DNA of 64,000 nt from Luteibacter jiangsuensis. Its GTDB lineage: Bacteria; Pseudomonadota; Gammaproteobacteria; Xanthomonadales; Rhodanobacteraceae. The stretch lies in contig NZ_JAUSSK010000001.1 in the NCBI RefSeq assembly GCF_030812295.1, positions 992,001 through 1,056,000 of the forward strand, written 5' to 3'. A model generated the notes under the pieces. It was given only the letters and a program-made list of their open reading frames with translations. It was not told where the DNA came from and did no database searches. How positions within the stretch are numbered: position 1 is the stretch's first letter; every line of letters begins with the position of its first letter. Of the stretch, positions 36,367 to 45,067 are shown piece by piece. The position numbers and the translations under genes are program-made.

Positions 36367-36696
36367 TCAGACCGGCTTGCACCCGGCGGAGACTTTCTCC
36401 GCCGTGGTCGTCACGCACTGCGCGAAACCCGCGGGCAGCCGGTCGACCAGTCGTTCTTCCGATACCGCAAGCGAGAAGGCCTTCACCTCGGCCGCGCCAT
36501 CGAACACGGTGTAGTAGCAGCGCCCCGCGCTGCTCGCCTGGCAGGCGAAGCGCGCGCGGCCCATGCGCACTTCCGTGCGGCTGTCCAGGGTGACCGCGCC
36601 GTTTTCCCGGGATGTGGCCACGATCGTGCGGTTCTGCGCGTCGGTGCAACCGGCGAGGCTCATGAAGCAATAGACGATGGCAAGGAACAGGCGCAT
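36367..36696 (-). CDS. Small lipoprotein of unknown function
   Basis: The protein has 109 residues from the ATG at 36696, which has GAAGGAGA before it. The signal peptide ends in a lipobox (SLAGC). The mature part contains four further cysteines, so disulfides in the periplasm are likely. I do not recognise the family. It starts 14 bp after the stop of the LytTR regulator gene and so probably belongs to that transcript. Confidence 0.7.
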   Translation of the reverse strand: MRLFLAIVYCFMSLAGCTDAQNRTIVATSRENGAVTLDSRTEVRMGRARFACQASSAGRCYYTVFDGAAEVKAFSLAVSEERLVDRLPAGFAQCVTTTAEKVSAGCKPV

Positions 36697-36710
36697 GGAA
36701 GTCTCCTTCG

Positions 36711-37478
36711 TCACATGGCGCGGAAAATGGCCATGAACGGCTGGCTCACGCTCAGGGTTTCGGGACGGCCGCGTAGCCGCAGGCAACCCTTGCCGGTATC
36801 CTCGCGTTCCACCGAGGCGACCTGGCGCAGGTTGACGATCGTCGAACGGTGGATCTGCCGGAAGATCTTCGGGTCGAGCTGCCGGAGCAGGTCCCGGATC
36901 GGCCTCGTCAGCAGGGCGTCGCCCTCGGCGGTCGCCACCAGCGTGTATTTGTTGTCCGCGCGGAAGTAGATCACGTCATCGACGAGGATCAGGCGTGTCG
37001 CGCGTCCCGTGCTGGCGGTGAGCCACGTCAGCGGCTCGTCGGGTGGACGATCGAAATGCGCGCCGATATCGCGCGCGACCCGCGCCGCGCGCCCCACGTG
37101 CCGTGCCGCGTCGGCGAGGCGGCCGCGCAAGCGAGCCACCGTCTGCGCGAGCCGGTCCGGCGTAACCGGCTTGAGCAGGTAGTCCACGGCGCCTCGTTCG
37201 AAGGCATCGACGGCGTACTGATCGTACGCGGTGATGAAGACGACCAGGGTGTCCGGGCTTGCCTCGGCGGCCGCCGCGGCCACTTCCATCCCGGTGAGTC
37301 CGGGCATGCGGATGTCGAGGAAGGCGACCTCGGGACGGTGCGACGCGATGGCTTCCAGCGCGGCGCCCCCATCCTCTGCGACTTCCAGCACGTCCAGTTC
37401 TGGCCAGGCGATGGCGAGCTCGCGCTGCAAGGCGGCGGCGAGCAGCTTCTCGTCTTCGGCGACGATGCACCTAGGCAT
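36711..37478 (-). CDS. LytTR-type response regulator
   Basis: This 255-residue protein has an N-terminal receiver domain (IVAEDEKLL acidic pair, phospho-acceptor Asp in VAFLDIRMPGLTGMEV, Lys in YLLKPV). The C-terminal LytTR DNA-binding domain reads ILVDDVIYFRADNKYTLVATAEGDALLTRPIRDLLRQLDPKIFRQIHRSTIVNL. It overlaps the upstream sensor kinase gene by 8 bp, the normal coupling for LytS/LytR-type pairs. Targets are not visible from sequence. Confidence 0.94.
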   Translation of the reverse strand: MPRCIVAEDEKLLAAALQRELAIAWPELDVLEVAEDGGAALEAIASHRPEVAFLDIRMPGLTGMEVAAAAAEASPDTLVVFITAYDQYAVDAFERGAVDYLLKPVTPDRLAQTVARLRGRLADAARHVGRAARVARDIGAHFDRPPDEPLTWLTASTGRATRLILVDDVIYFRADNKYTLVATAEGDALLTRPIRDLLRQLDPKIFRQIHRSTIVNLRQVASVEREDTGKGCLRLRGRPETLSVSQPFMAIFRAM

Positions 37479-38715
37479 GTTCGACCACTCCCGTCACCGG
37501 CAACGTGATGGTCGCGGCGACTCCATGGGGGAAATTGTTGCCGATGGAGAATGCCGCGGCGCTGCCATACATGAGGCGAAGGCGCTCGCGCAGGTTCTTC
37601 AAGCCGATACCCGTGCCCGCACCGTCGCTACGGAAGCCCATGCCATCGTCAGCGACCGTAAGGGACAGGCCCGACCCGTCCACGCCCGCGCGGATCCAGA
37701 TGCCGCCACCGCCCGGCTTGGGTTCGAGCCCGTGCTTGATCGCATTCTCGACCAGGGTCTGCAACATCATCGAAGGCATGGGCACCTTCAGCGCATCCGC
37801 CGGTACGTCCGTGTGCACGGTGAGGCGGTCGCCCATGCGCAAGCGCATGATCTCCAGCCACGCGGTGGAACGCTCCAGTTCCTCCCCCAGGGTGGACAGC
37901 GAACCGTCCGTGCGCGGCAGCGAGCGGCGCAGGTAATCGATGAGGTGCCCGAGCATCCGGTCGGCACGCGCGGGGTCCGTACGAACCAGTTCCTGCGCAC
38001 TGGCCAGGGTGTTGTAGAGAAAGTGCGGTTCCACTTGCGCTTGCAGGAGACCGAGCTGCGCGGCGGTCAGTTCCTTTTCCATCGCGGTCTGGCGTACATC
38101 GGCACGCTCGCGGTTGCGGCGTTCGGACAGGCGCTGCGTGGTGGCCCGTACCAGCGTTTCCACGCATTCCAGCGACGCGCCACCATCGGGATTGAACCAG
38201 TCGGTCCATGCGCCGCTGTCCGGCTCGCAAACGAACATCACGCTGCTGGACCCATCCGTCGGCGTGATCGTGGCGGATATCTTCGTGTGACGGTCGAGCG
38301 ATGCCTGCCACTGTGGCCGTGCACGGCGGCGTGGTTGATCGCTGGCCTGCTGGCGAATGATCGCGCGCAGCTGGAGCCCACCGCGTGTTCCGCTCACATC
38401 GTGCACATTCGGCAGTTCCCGGATCACCTCGTCGACGATGGCGAAAGCCTCGTCGGCAAGATAAGGCACTTCCACGCGGCGGCGTTGCCGGTTGGACACG
38501 GTCTCCGCATCGACGCGGCCCGCGATCACCCGGACACGGTAAAGATGGGTGACGCCACGAGCCAGCGCCACGAGCAGGCCAACGAACCACGCCAGCGTGA
38601 ATATCCACGGAAATTCGCCGCGATTCCAGCCGGTTCCGGACCATACGACCACTAGCACGCATAGCGCCGCCACCCACGCCACGATGATGCGTCCAAGGAA
38701 CTTCAGGCTTGCCAT
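37471..38715 (-). CDS. LytS-type sensor histidine kinase (His_kinase family)
   Basis: The protein has 414 residues from the ATG at 38715; the frame is open upstream but without similarity. Two membrane helices lie near the N-terminus (IIVAWVAALCVLVVVW, WIFTLAWFVGLLVALA), followed by a sensor-like region. The His_kinase core reads LLQAQVEPHFLYNTLASAQELV with the phospho-acceptor His in EPHFLYN, and the ATPase domain has LVENAIKHGLEP and DDGMGF. It is the partner of the LytTR regulator, whose gene overlaps its 3' end. Confidence 0.93.
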   Translation of the reverse strand: MASLKFLGRIIVAWVAALCVLVVVWSGTGWNRGEFPWIFTLAWFVGLLVALARGVTHLYRVRVIAGRVDAETVSNRQRRRVEVPYLADEAFAIVDEVIRELPNVHDVSGTRGGLQLRAIIRQQASDQPRRRARPQWQASLDRHTKISATITPTDGSSSVMFVCEPDSGAWTDWFNPDGGASLECVETLVRATTQRLSERRNRERADVRQTAMEKELTAAQLGLLQAQVEPHFLYNTLASAQELVRTDPARADRMLGHLIDYLRRSLPRTDGSLSTLGEELERSTAWLEIMRLRMGDRLTVHTDVPADALKVPMPSMMLQTLVENAIKHGLEPKPGGGGIWIRAGVDGSGLSLTVADDGMGFRSDGAGTGIGLKNLRERLRLMYGSAAAFSIGNNFPHGVAATITLPVTGVVEHA

Positions 38716-38914
38716 CACATGTACTCCCACCCTGCATTGGCGTGGAGCATACGACGCGCTTCGCGCTGCCTGGCAGTTGTTCCGACGAAACGCCGCATGC
38801 GCCGACGAAACGCCCGCCTTGCGCGGCGCAGCATGACCTGGGCCGCCCGATGGGCCATCCTCGGGAAACGGCTTTCGCGGTGGGGACCGCAAGCCACGAC
38901 AAAGGGGTTACTGC

Positions 38915-39256
38915 ATGGCCTTGTTGCTCGTCGTTTTCGCTGTCGTCGTACTTGCGATCTTCCTCGGCATCCGCACCTTGCCGAAGCATCATCCCGCCAA
39001 CTGGCTGCTGGGCATCGTCGGTGGGGCCTGCCTGGTCCTTGCCTGGTATGCGATCTTCCGCCCCATGTTGCTGGCCTCGGGCGGTGGCGACCCGTCGCTT
39101 GTCACGCTCGGCCTCACCGCCGCCGGCATCGTGTCGTGCGTGCTGGGGGTGGTCTGCCTCGGTGTCTGCGTGTGGCGCGACCCTGCCCGCTTCTGGATGC
39201 TCTCCATCGTCTTCATCGGCGTGATCGGCGCGACGCAGTACACCGCCCTGGGCTGA
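38915..39256 (+). CDS. Small membrane protein, unknown function
   Basis: This 113-residue protein has AAAGGGG upstream as a ribosome-binding site. Four hydrophobic segments (LLLVVFAVVVLAIFLGI, WLLGIVGGACLVLAWYAIF, SLVTLGLTAAGIVSCVLGVV and FWMLSIVFIGVIGATQ) indicate an inner-membrane protein. The family is not recognised. It is divergent from the sensor kinase and converges on the chloride channel gene with a 4-bp gap. Confidence 0.65.
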   Translation: MALLLVVFAVVVLAIFLGIRTLPKHHPANWLLGIVGGACLVLAWYAIFRPMLLASGGGDPSLVTLGLTAAGIVSCVLGVVCLGVCVWRDPARFWMLSIVFIGVIGATQYTALG

Positions 39257-39260
39257 CGAT

Positions 39261-40664
39261 CTACGGAACCACCCCGAAATCGGTGGGTACATGCACACCG
39301 CGCCGCGCGATCTTCTCGGTCATGATCGTGTGTCGCATCATCAGCCCGGATACCAGATAAGCGGTGGTGCAGGCGGCGAGCAAGGGCAACAAGGCGTGCG
39401 GCTGCATCGTGGTCTCGAAGACGAACACCGCCGACGTCATCAGCGCACGCGAGGCACCGGCGAACAATGCCGCCATGCCGATCAAGGCGGCCATGTGTGG
39501 ATCCACCTGCAGCGGCGGCCACGTGGCCAGTGCCCATCCACAGACGCCGCCCAGCGCTCCACCGATGGTGAACAGTGGCGCCAGCGTGCCACCCGACGTG
39601 CCGCTGCCCAGCGCCACGGACCATGAAAGGAGTTTGGCCACGGCCAGCAACGCCATCGCCATGATGCCGAGGTGGCCGGAAATGACCGCGGTGATGTTCT
39701 CGTAGCCCACGCCGAGCGTCTCGGGCATCACGTACCCGACCGCGCCGACGACCAGCCCGCCCAGCGCCGGCCACCACATCCAGTGGATGGGCAGCCTCTC
39801 GAACGCGTCTTCGATACCGTAGGCGAGGCGCGTGACGAAGACGCCGGCAATACCCATCACTATCCCGAGCAACGCATAGACCAGCAGCGCTTGCGGTGCG
39901 ACGGCGGCGAGCGCGGGCATGGGAAAGACCGGCCCCGGACCTTCCAGTGCGAAGCGCACGCCGGTACCGGTCGCCGCCGCCAGTGCGACGGGCAGCAGCG
40001 AACGCGCGCGGCGTTCGAACAGCAGCAACTCGATGCTCAACAGGACGGCCGACACCGGCGCGCTGAAGATCGCCGCCATGCCCGCCGCGGCACCGGCTGC
40101 CAGCAGCGTCTTGCGTTCGTCCGCCGTCACGGGAAGGCGCTGGCCCAGCAACGAGCCCAGCGCTCCGCCCGTGGCGATGATCGGCCCCTCCGCACCGAAC
40201 GGTCCGCCGGTCCCGATCGCGACCGCCGACGACAGCGGCTTCAGCCAGGTCATGCGCGCGGGAATGCGGCTCTCGTTCGTAAGCACTTGCTCCATGGCCT
40301 CGGGAATGCCGTGTCCGCGGATGGCACGCGATCCCCAGCGGGCCATCGCACCGACCACCAGGCCGCCAACGGCGGGCACCACGATCACCCATGCGCCGAG
40401 ATGATGGCCCGCCGGCCGGCCGAACGCGGTGCTCCATGTCTGGTGGAACGCGAGGTTCGTGATCAATCCGATCAGCATGGTCAACAACTTCGCGACAACG
40501 CCCACCGCCAGCCCTAGCAGGATGGCGAGGGCACCGATGTGCAGTACGCGCGTGCCAAGCAACGGAAGACGCGCCGGCATGTGGGCGTCGACCAGCGACT
40601 GCTCCAGCGACGGGGCGAGCGGAATCGCCGCACGATCGTGCGGTGTGTGAAGAGGATCGGTCAT
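39261..40664 (-). CDS. ClC-family chloride channel or Cl-/H+ antiporter
   Basis: This 467-residue membrane protein has the ATG at 40664. The selectivity-filter segments are present: RGHGIPEAME (the GSGIP region, with His instead of Ser), GTGGPFGAEGPIIATGG with the gating Glu of GREGP, and GSGTSGGTLAPLFTIGGALGG (the GxFxP-like segment). The His at the central-Ser position occurs in a subset of prokaryotic ClC proteins, and its effect on anion choice is uncertain. Whether this is a channel or an exchanger is not decided. Confidence 0.9.
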   Translation of the reverse strand: MTDPLHTPHDRAAIPLAPSLEQSLVDAHMPARLPLLGTRVLHIGALAILLGLAVGVVAKLLTMLIGLITNLAFHQTWSTAFGRPAGHHLGAWVIVVPAVGGLVVGAMARWGSRAIRGHGIPEAMEQVLTNESRIPARMTWLKPLSSAVAIGTGGPFGAEGPIIATGGALGSLLGQRLPVTADERKTLLAAGAAAGMAAIFSAPVSAVLLSIELLLFERRARSLLPVALAAATGTGVRFALEGPGPVFPMPALAAVAPQALLVYALLGIVMGIAGVFVTRLAYGIEDAFERLPIHWMWWPALGGLVVGAVGYVMPETLGVGYENITAVISGHLGIMAMALLAVAKLLSWSVALGSGTSGGTLAPLFTIGGALGGVCGWALATWPPLQVDPHMAALIGMAALFAGASRALMTSAVFVFETTMQPHALLPLLAACTTAYLVSGLMMRHTIMTEKIARRGVHVPTDFGVVP

Positions 40665-40743
40665 GGGGACTACGCGGTGGGAAGCGGCGTGCAAAGACTA
40701 ACGGGATCCAGGCGCAGTGGCTGGCTGGCAGATGAACGGCTAC

Positions 40744-41703
40744 TCAGGCCGATGTGGTCGATCCGTCGAGGGGTGCCCTCGCGTAGCGGTAGTCGAACAC
40801 CGCCAACCTCGCGGTGCCCGCGACCACTTCCAACGCCGCGTGGCCGCCGAACGGCAGCGTCCACTTGTCCTGACCGTGTCCGAAAGCAAGGCCGCGCAAC
40901 ATCGGCAGGCCACACGCGCGGACGAAGCGCTCCAGCGCATGGTCGATGTCATAGCCGTTGTCGTACTCGCTCGTACGCTGGCCGCCGAGCCCGCCGACGA
41001 GGATCGCACGCTGGCGGTCGAGCACTCCCGCCAACTTCAGTTCGTACAGCATGCGTTCGACACGGTACGCCTGCTCGCCGGTTTCCTCCACGTAGAGGAT
41101 GCCGCCGTCGATCCTGGGCAGGTAAGGCGTGCCGATCAGGCTGCACAACGCGGAGAGGTTGCCACCCCAGAGCGTGCCTTCCACGAGCATGTCGTGTTGC
41201 CCTTCACCACAGGCCCAGCTCATTTCTGTTCGTGGCGACAGCGCCGTATGCCAGAAATGCCGCCAGGTATTCTCTCGCAGGTAACCCTGGCCGAAATCGC
41301 GCACGAGCATGGGCCCGTGCAAGGTACCGATTGCACTGCGGGCATAGAGCGCGCACTGGAGCACGGTGAAATCGCCGTGCCCCACCAGCACGCAGGATTC
41401 ATCGAGGAAACGGGCGGCAAGGCCGTCATAATCGAGCCGTTCGAGCAAGGCGATCGCGCCATAGCCACCGCAGACGGCCATGACGAGATCGGGCAACGGC
41501 CGGTCGGTTCGCGCCAGCTGGTTGATGTCCGCGGCGCGCTCGGCGTCACCGCCGGCGAAACGCAGCATCACGCGATCGACCACGTCGCCGCCATGGACGG
41601 TGTGTCCGGCGGCTTGCAGCCGTTCGATGCCCCGCGCGCAGGCGGCACGGTCGTCCGCGTATCCGGAGGGGGCAATGAGCCGTATATCGAGTCGTGTCGG
41701 CAT
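40744..41703 (-). CDS. LD-carboxypeptidase (LdcA)-like protein lacking the catalytic Ser
   Basis: The protein has 319 residues from the ATG at 41703. Family S66 features include LIAPSGYADD near the start, MAVCGGYGAIALLERLDY, the segment CVLVGHGDFTVLQ, GGNLSALCSLIGTPYLPRIDGGILYVEET with the catalytic Glu, and GLAFGHGQDKWTLPFG with the His. The nucleophile motif is normally G-Y/H-S-D-x-T, but here residue 110 is Gly (GGC, one base from AGC). The rest is intact. S66 enzymes trim the terminal D-Ala from murein tetrapeptides in recycling; this copy may be inactive or altered. Confidence 0.85.
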   Translation of the reverse strand: MPTRLDIRLIAPSGYADDRAACARGIERLQAAGHTVHGGDVVDRVMLRFAGGDAERAADINQLARTDRPLPDLVMAVCGGYGAIALLERLDYDGLAARFLDESCVLVGHGDFTVLQCALYARSAIGTLHGPMLVRDFGQGYLRENTWRHFWHTALSPRTEMSWACGEGQHDMLVEGTLWGGNLSALCSLIGTPYLPRIDGGILYVEETGEQAYRVERMLYELKLAGVLDRQRAILVGGLGGQRTSEYDNGYDIDHALERFVRACGLPMLRGLAFGHGQDKWTLPFGGHAALEVVAGTARLAVFDYRYARAPLDGSTTSA

Positions 41704-41844
41704 GTCTGGCAGTGAGTGATTCGGCCTAGCAATACCTCGACCGCCCCGAGAAGGCAATCGAAACGTGGCCGGCACGTCCTGCCGAGGTCCCGCATCTCCT
41801 GTTCCATCCTTCCGCGCCAGCTTACGCCGTCATGTGGAAGAGCC

Positions 41845-42825
41845 TCACCAGCCGTCGTATTCCTCGGCCGTTGTAAGGTCATCCATCGGCGAGCTGCGAG
41901 TGAGCGTCTCACGAGGCTGTTCGCCGAACACGCTGCGGTACTTTTCCGCGAAACGCGACAGGTCCCACATGCCGCAACTGAGCGCGACCGATTTCACCGA
42001 ACGGCGGCCGGCTTCCGCCGTCACCAGGCTGCGATGCGCCGTGCACAGGCGAAGCATCGCCAGGTAACGGTTGGGCGGAATGCCCAGCAGGTCGTCGAAG
42101 GCATAACGCAATCCGCGCTCGCTCGCTCCAGCCGCCTGGCAAAGCTCCTGCGAATAGATATCGCGACGCAGGTTGGCCCGCATGAAGCGTTCGGCCCTGC
42201 GCACCACCTGGTAATGCGCGCGCCTGCCGCGCGATGCCACCGGCCGCTCTTCGGGCGACGAGGCCAGGGCGACGCGGATGTGCTCGTCCAGCAGATCCTC
42301 GATCGGACCCATGACCGGATCCCCCGCCTCCTTCAACTGGTTCGCGATCTGCCGGTACGCGCGTTTGAGATGACCGGAGTGCACCGAGAAGAGTCGCAGG
42401 CGTTGCGCGGCCATGTCGACATCGGCGTGGTCCGATGCCAGGAAACGCGAGCGGAAGCGCGCGTACGGAGCCACCACCATGGTAAAGCGCGTACCGCGTT
42501 CGAACATGAAGTCGGTGGGAGTTCCCCGCAGCAAGGTAACCGCCATGTCCGACTCCACGCTGATGCCCTGGCACCAGCTACGCTCGCCCGCCTCGTGCAG
42601 GTATACGAGCATGCAGGCGTCTTCGGGAACCGTCAGCGAACCGCGAACGTCGAAGTCGATATGCGCCGTGAGATAAGTCACGCCATCGTGCATCTTCGAT
42701 GCGATGGATGCGCGAGGTCGCACAGGGCTCAATGTCAACAAGTCCACTTCGCAAAGGCCCAGCGAAGCACCTAGTGTCACCAGATCGTAGTCTTCCAGAC
42801 CAAGCACATCGGAAGGACGGCTCAT
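41845..42825 (-). CDS. AraC-family transcriptional regulator
   Basis: The protein has 326 residues from the ATG at 42825, preceded by GGGAGG. The C-terminal two-helix-turn-helix AraC domain covers about residues 210-310 (RRAERFMRANLRRDIYSQELCQAAGASERGLRYAFDDLLGIPPNRYLAMLRL and SVKSVALSCGMWDLSRFAEKYRSVFGEQPRETL). The N-terminal part resembles the ligand/dimerisation domain of AraC-like regulators (AraC_binding_2 type). It is not adjacent to an obvious target; the divergent gene is the M28 peptidase 414 bp away. Confidence 0.88.
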   Translation of the reverse strand: MSRPSDVLGLEDYDLVTLGASLGLCEVDLLTLSPVRPRASIASKMHDGVTYLTAHIDFDVRGSLTVPEDACMLVYLHEAGERSWCQGISVESDMAVTLLRGTPTDFMFERGTRFTMVVAPYARFRSRFLASDHADVDMAAQRLRLFSVHSGHLKRAYRQIANQLKEAGDPVMGPIEDLLDEHIRVALASSPEERPVASRGRRAHYQVVRRAERFMRANLRRDIYSQELCQAAGASERGLRYAFDDLLGIPPNRYLAMLRLCTAHRSLVTAEAGRRSVKSVALSCGMWDLSRFAEKYRSVFGEQPRETLTRSSPMDDLTTAEEYDGW

Positions 42826-43239
42826 GCGATTACCTCCCTGCGAATTGACCTTGTTGTCCTCGCCTGCATCGGCGGGAACGGACTCCATTGCGGATGCCGT
42901 TTCCCGGCAACGCCCCTGTCGTTGCCCGTACTTTTCCGGACACACCCCAAGACACACATCACCCACCCCCCCGCGTCATACCGCAGGCACTGGACCTGCG
43001 GTCTTGCTCTCCATGCGCCGAAGCCACTCCCTTCCAAATGAAGCCATCGACGCTGCCTATAACTAACGGTGTATGGGAGCAAATGCCAGTACTTTGTGAA
43101 TTTGCCGATTCAGCGTATCGACCTTACAAACCCTTGGAAGACTTGGCAGAACTAGTGCTTGGGACAGGGCGGGCAGCCGGGGCTCCGCTGCGGCTACACT
43201 CGGTGCCGTGTTTCCAGTCCATAAGGGATAGCCCCGACG
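42826..43239. other. 414-bp intergenic region between araC-like and M28 peptidase genes
   Basis: The two flanking genes are divergent, so the promoters of both must lie here. A TACACT hexamer about 45 bp before the peptidase start is a possible -10. I see no RNA gene, strong hairpin or repeat, and no credible small gene. Confidence 0.5.
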
Positions 43240-44982
43240 ATGCGACGCCTCGTTCTCGCCTGCCTGACCGTCCTCACCCTGGCCGCCTGCCAGTCCCACG
43301 ATGAAGACAAGACCGCCCAGGTGCCCGCGCCCGCGCCGGCCGGCCCTTCCACCGCGCCACCGCCACCGTTGCCCGCCGTGGCCAACGAGCATCACGAGTT
43401 CAGCCCCGAGATCACCGGTGGGGACTTCGCCGCACACTTGCGCATCATCTCCTCGGACGAGTACGAAGGACGCAAACCCGGCACCTTGGGCGAGCGTCTC
43501 ACTACGAACTATCTCATCGAGCAGTTCAAGCGGATGGGGCTGGAGCCGGGCAACAAGGGGGAGTGGATACAGAGCGTACCCGCGGTCTCCACCGCGCTGA
43601 ACGGGCAGGATTCGCTCATGCTCGATGTCGCCGAAGGCGGCGGCAACGAAGACTTCGCTTTCGGCAAGGACATGGTCGCAGGCACGCTTCAGGCGAAGGC
43701 CGATGTCGACCTGAAGGATTCGGACATCGTCTTCGTGGGTTATGGCGTGGACGCGCCCGAAGCGCAGTGGAATGACTTCGACGGCATCGATGTGAAGGGC
43801 AAGACGCTGGTGATCCTGGTCAACGACCCGGGCTGGAACGGCAAGGATCCGAGCCTGTTCAAGGGCCGTGAGATGACCTACTACGGCCGCTGGACCTACA
43901 AGTACGAGGAAGCCGCCCGGCAGGGTGCCGCCGCGGCCTTCATCGTCCACCAGACCGAGCCAGCCGCCTACGGCTGGAACGTGGTGCAGAGCGGCTGGAC
44001 CATGCCCCGGCTGGATCTCCCCGAAAGCGAAGATCCGGCGCCACGCCTGCCCGTCGCGGGCTGGCTTACCCACGAGGCGGCCCAGCGGCTGTTCGCCAAG
44101 GCCGGCAAGGATTTCGACGAGCTGGCGAAGCAGGCGGATATACGCGGCTTCAAGGCCGTGCCGCTGGACGCCAAGGCCTCGATCCATCTGCAAAGCACCA
44201 TCTCCCATTCGCTCAGCAACAACGTCATCGCCATGGTCAAGGGCAGCGAGAAGCCCGACGAGGCGATCGTCTACAGCGCGCATTGGGACCACCTCGGCCG
44301 CGACCCCGCGCTCAAGGGCCACCAGATCTACAACGGTGCGATCGACAACGGGACCGGCATCGCCGCCCTGCTCGAAATCGCCGGCAAGTTCGCTCAGGAC
44401 AAGCCGAAGCGCTCGGTGATCTTCGCCGCGGTGACGATGGAGGAGTCGGGGCTGCTCGGTTCGAAATACTACGTGGCGCACCCGCCCTTCCCGCTGGCGA
44501 AGACCGTCGCGGACATCAACATGGACGCCCTGCCGATCACTGGCCCGACCAGGGACATGGAAGTGGTGGGGCTAGGCCAGAGCGATCTCGAAGATGCCTT
44601 CGCCGAGGTTCTCAAGGCCGACGGCCGCGTCGTCAGCGGCGACGCCTCACCCGAAAAAGGCCACTATTTCCGCTCCGATCATTTCAATTTCGCCAAGGCC
44701 GGCGTGCCCGCGCTTTCCGCCGGTGGCGGCATCGACATGGTGAACGGCGGGAAGGCTGCCGGCGAGGCGGCCGAGGCCGACTACGTGAAGAACCACTACC
44801 ACCAGCCCACCGACGTCTACGACATGCGCTGGAACTTCGATGGCGTGACGCAAAACGTGAAGGCGTTCTACGCACTGGGCGAGAAGCTGGCCAACAGCGA
44901 CATGTGGCCAGCTTGGAAGGACGGCAGCGAGTTCAAGGCGGTACGCGAGAAGTCGCTGGCGGCCGGCTCGAAGAAGAAATAA
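43240..44982 (+). CDS. M28-family zinc aminopeptidase lipoprotein
   Basis: This 580-residue protein begins with a lipoprotein signal (VLTLAAC, Cys at about residue 17) and a Pro/Ala-rich linker. An inserted PA-like domain covers about residues 150-320. The M28 catalytic domain shows zinc ligands in VYSAHWDHLG, GAIDNGTGIA, TMEESGLLGS, DINMDALP and NHYHQPTD. It is complete. It probably removes N-terminal residues from peptides in the periplasm, in keeping with the other hydrolases in the region. Confidence 0.94.
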   Translation: MRRLVLACLTVLTLAACQSHDEDKTAQVPAPAPAGPSTAPPPPLPAVANEHHEFSPEITGGDFAAHLRIISSDEYEGRKPGTLGERLTTNYLIEQFKRMGLEPGNKGEWIQSVPAVSTALNGQDSLMLDVAEGGGNEDFAFGKDMVAGTLQAKADVDLKDSDIVFVGYGVDAPEAQWNDFDGIDVKGKTLVILVNDPGWNGKDPSLFKGREMTYYGRWTYKYEEAARQGAAAAFIVHQTEPAAYGWNVVQSGWTMPRLDLPESEDPAPRLPVAGWLTHEAAQRLFAKAGKDFDELAKQADIRGFKAVPLDAKASIHLQSTISHSLSNNVIAMVKGSEKPDEAIVYSAHWDHLGRDPALKGHQIYNGAIDNGTGIAALLEIAGKFAQDKPKRSVIFAAVTMEESGLLGSKYYVAHPPFPLAKTVADINMDALPITGPTRDMEVVGLGQSDLEDAFAEVLKADGRVVSGDASPEKGHYFRSDHFNFAKAGVPALSAGGGIDMVNGGKAAGEAAEADYVKNHYHQPTDVYDMRWNFDGVTQNVKAFYALGEKLANSDMWPAWKDGSEFKAVREKSLAAGSKKK

Positions 44983-45000
44983 TCCGTGTAGCCGCCCCAT

Positions 45001-45046
45001 GGTGGGAGCCGCTTCTTCGTGGGAGCGGGGTCGGCTCACACCGGAT
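45001..45046. repeat. Degenerate REP-like element
   Basis: GGTGGGAGCC followed by GTGGGAGC and GGTCGGCTC resembles a decayed copy of the GTGGGAGCCGACC repeat found at 49147, 57759 and 63166. It lies between the converging M28 peptidase and porin genes. Confidence 0.5.
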
Positions 45047-45067
45047 TCGGTCTTTCTCTTTCCGTCG

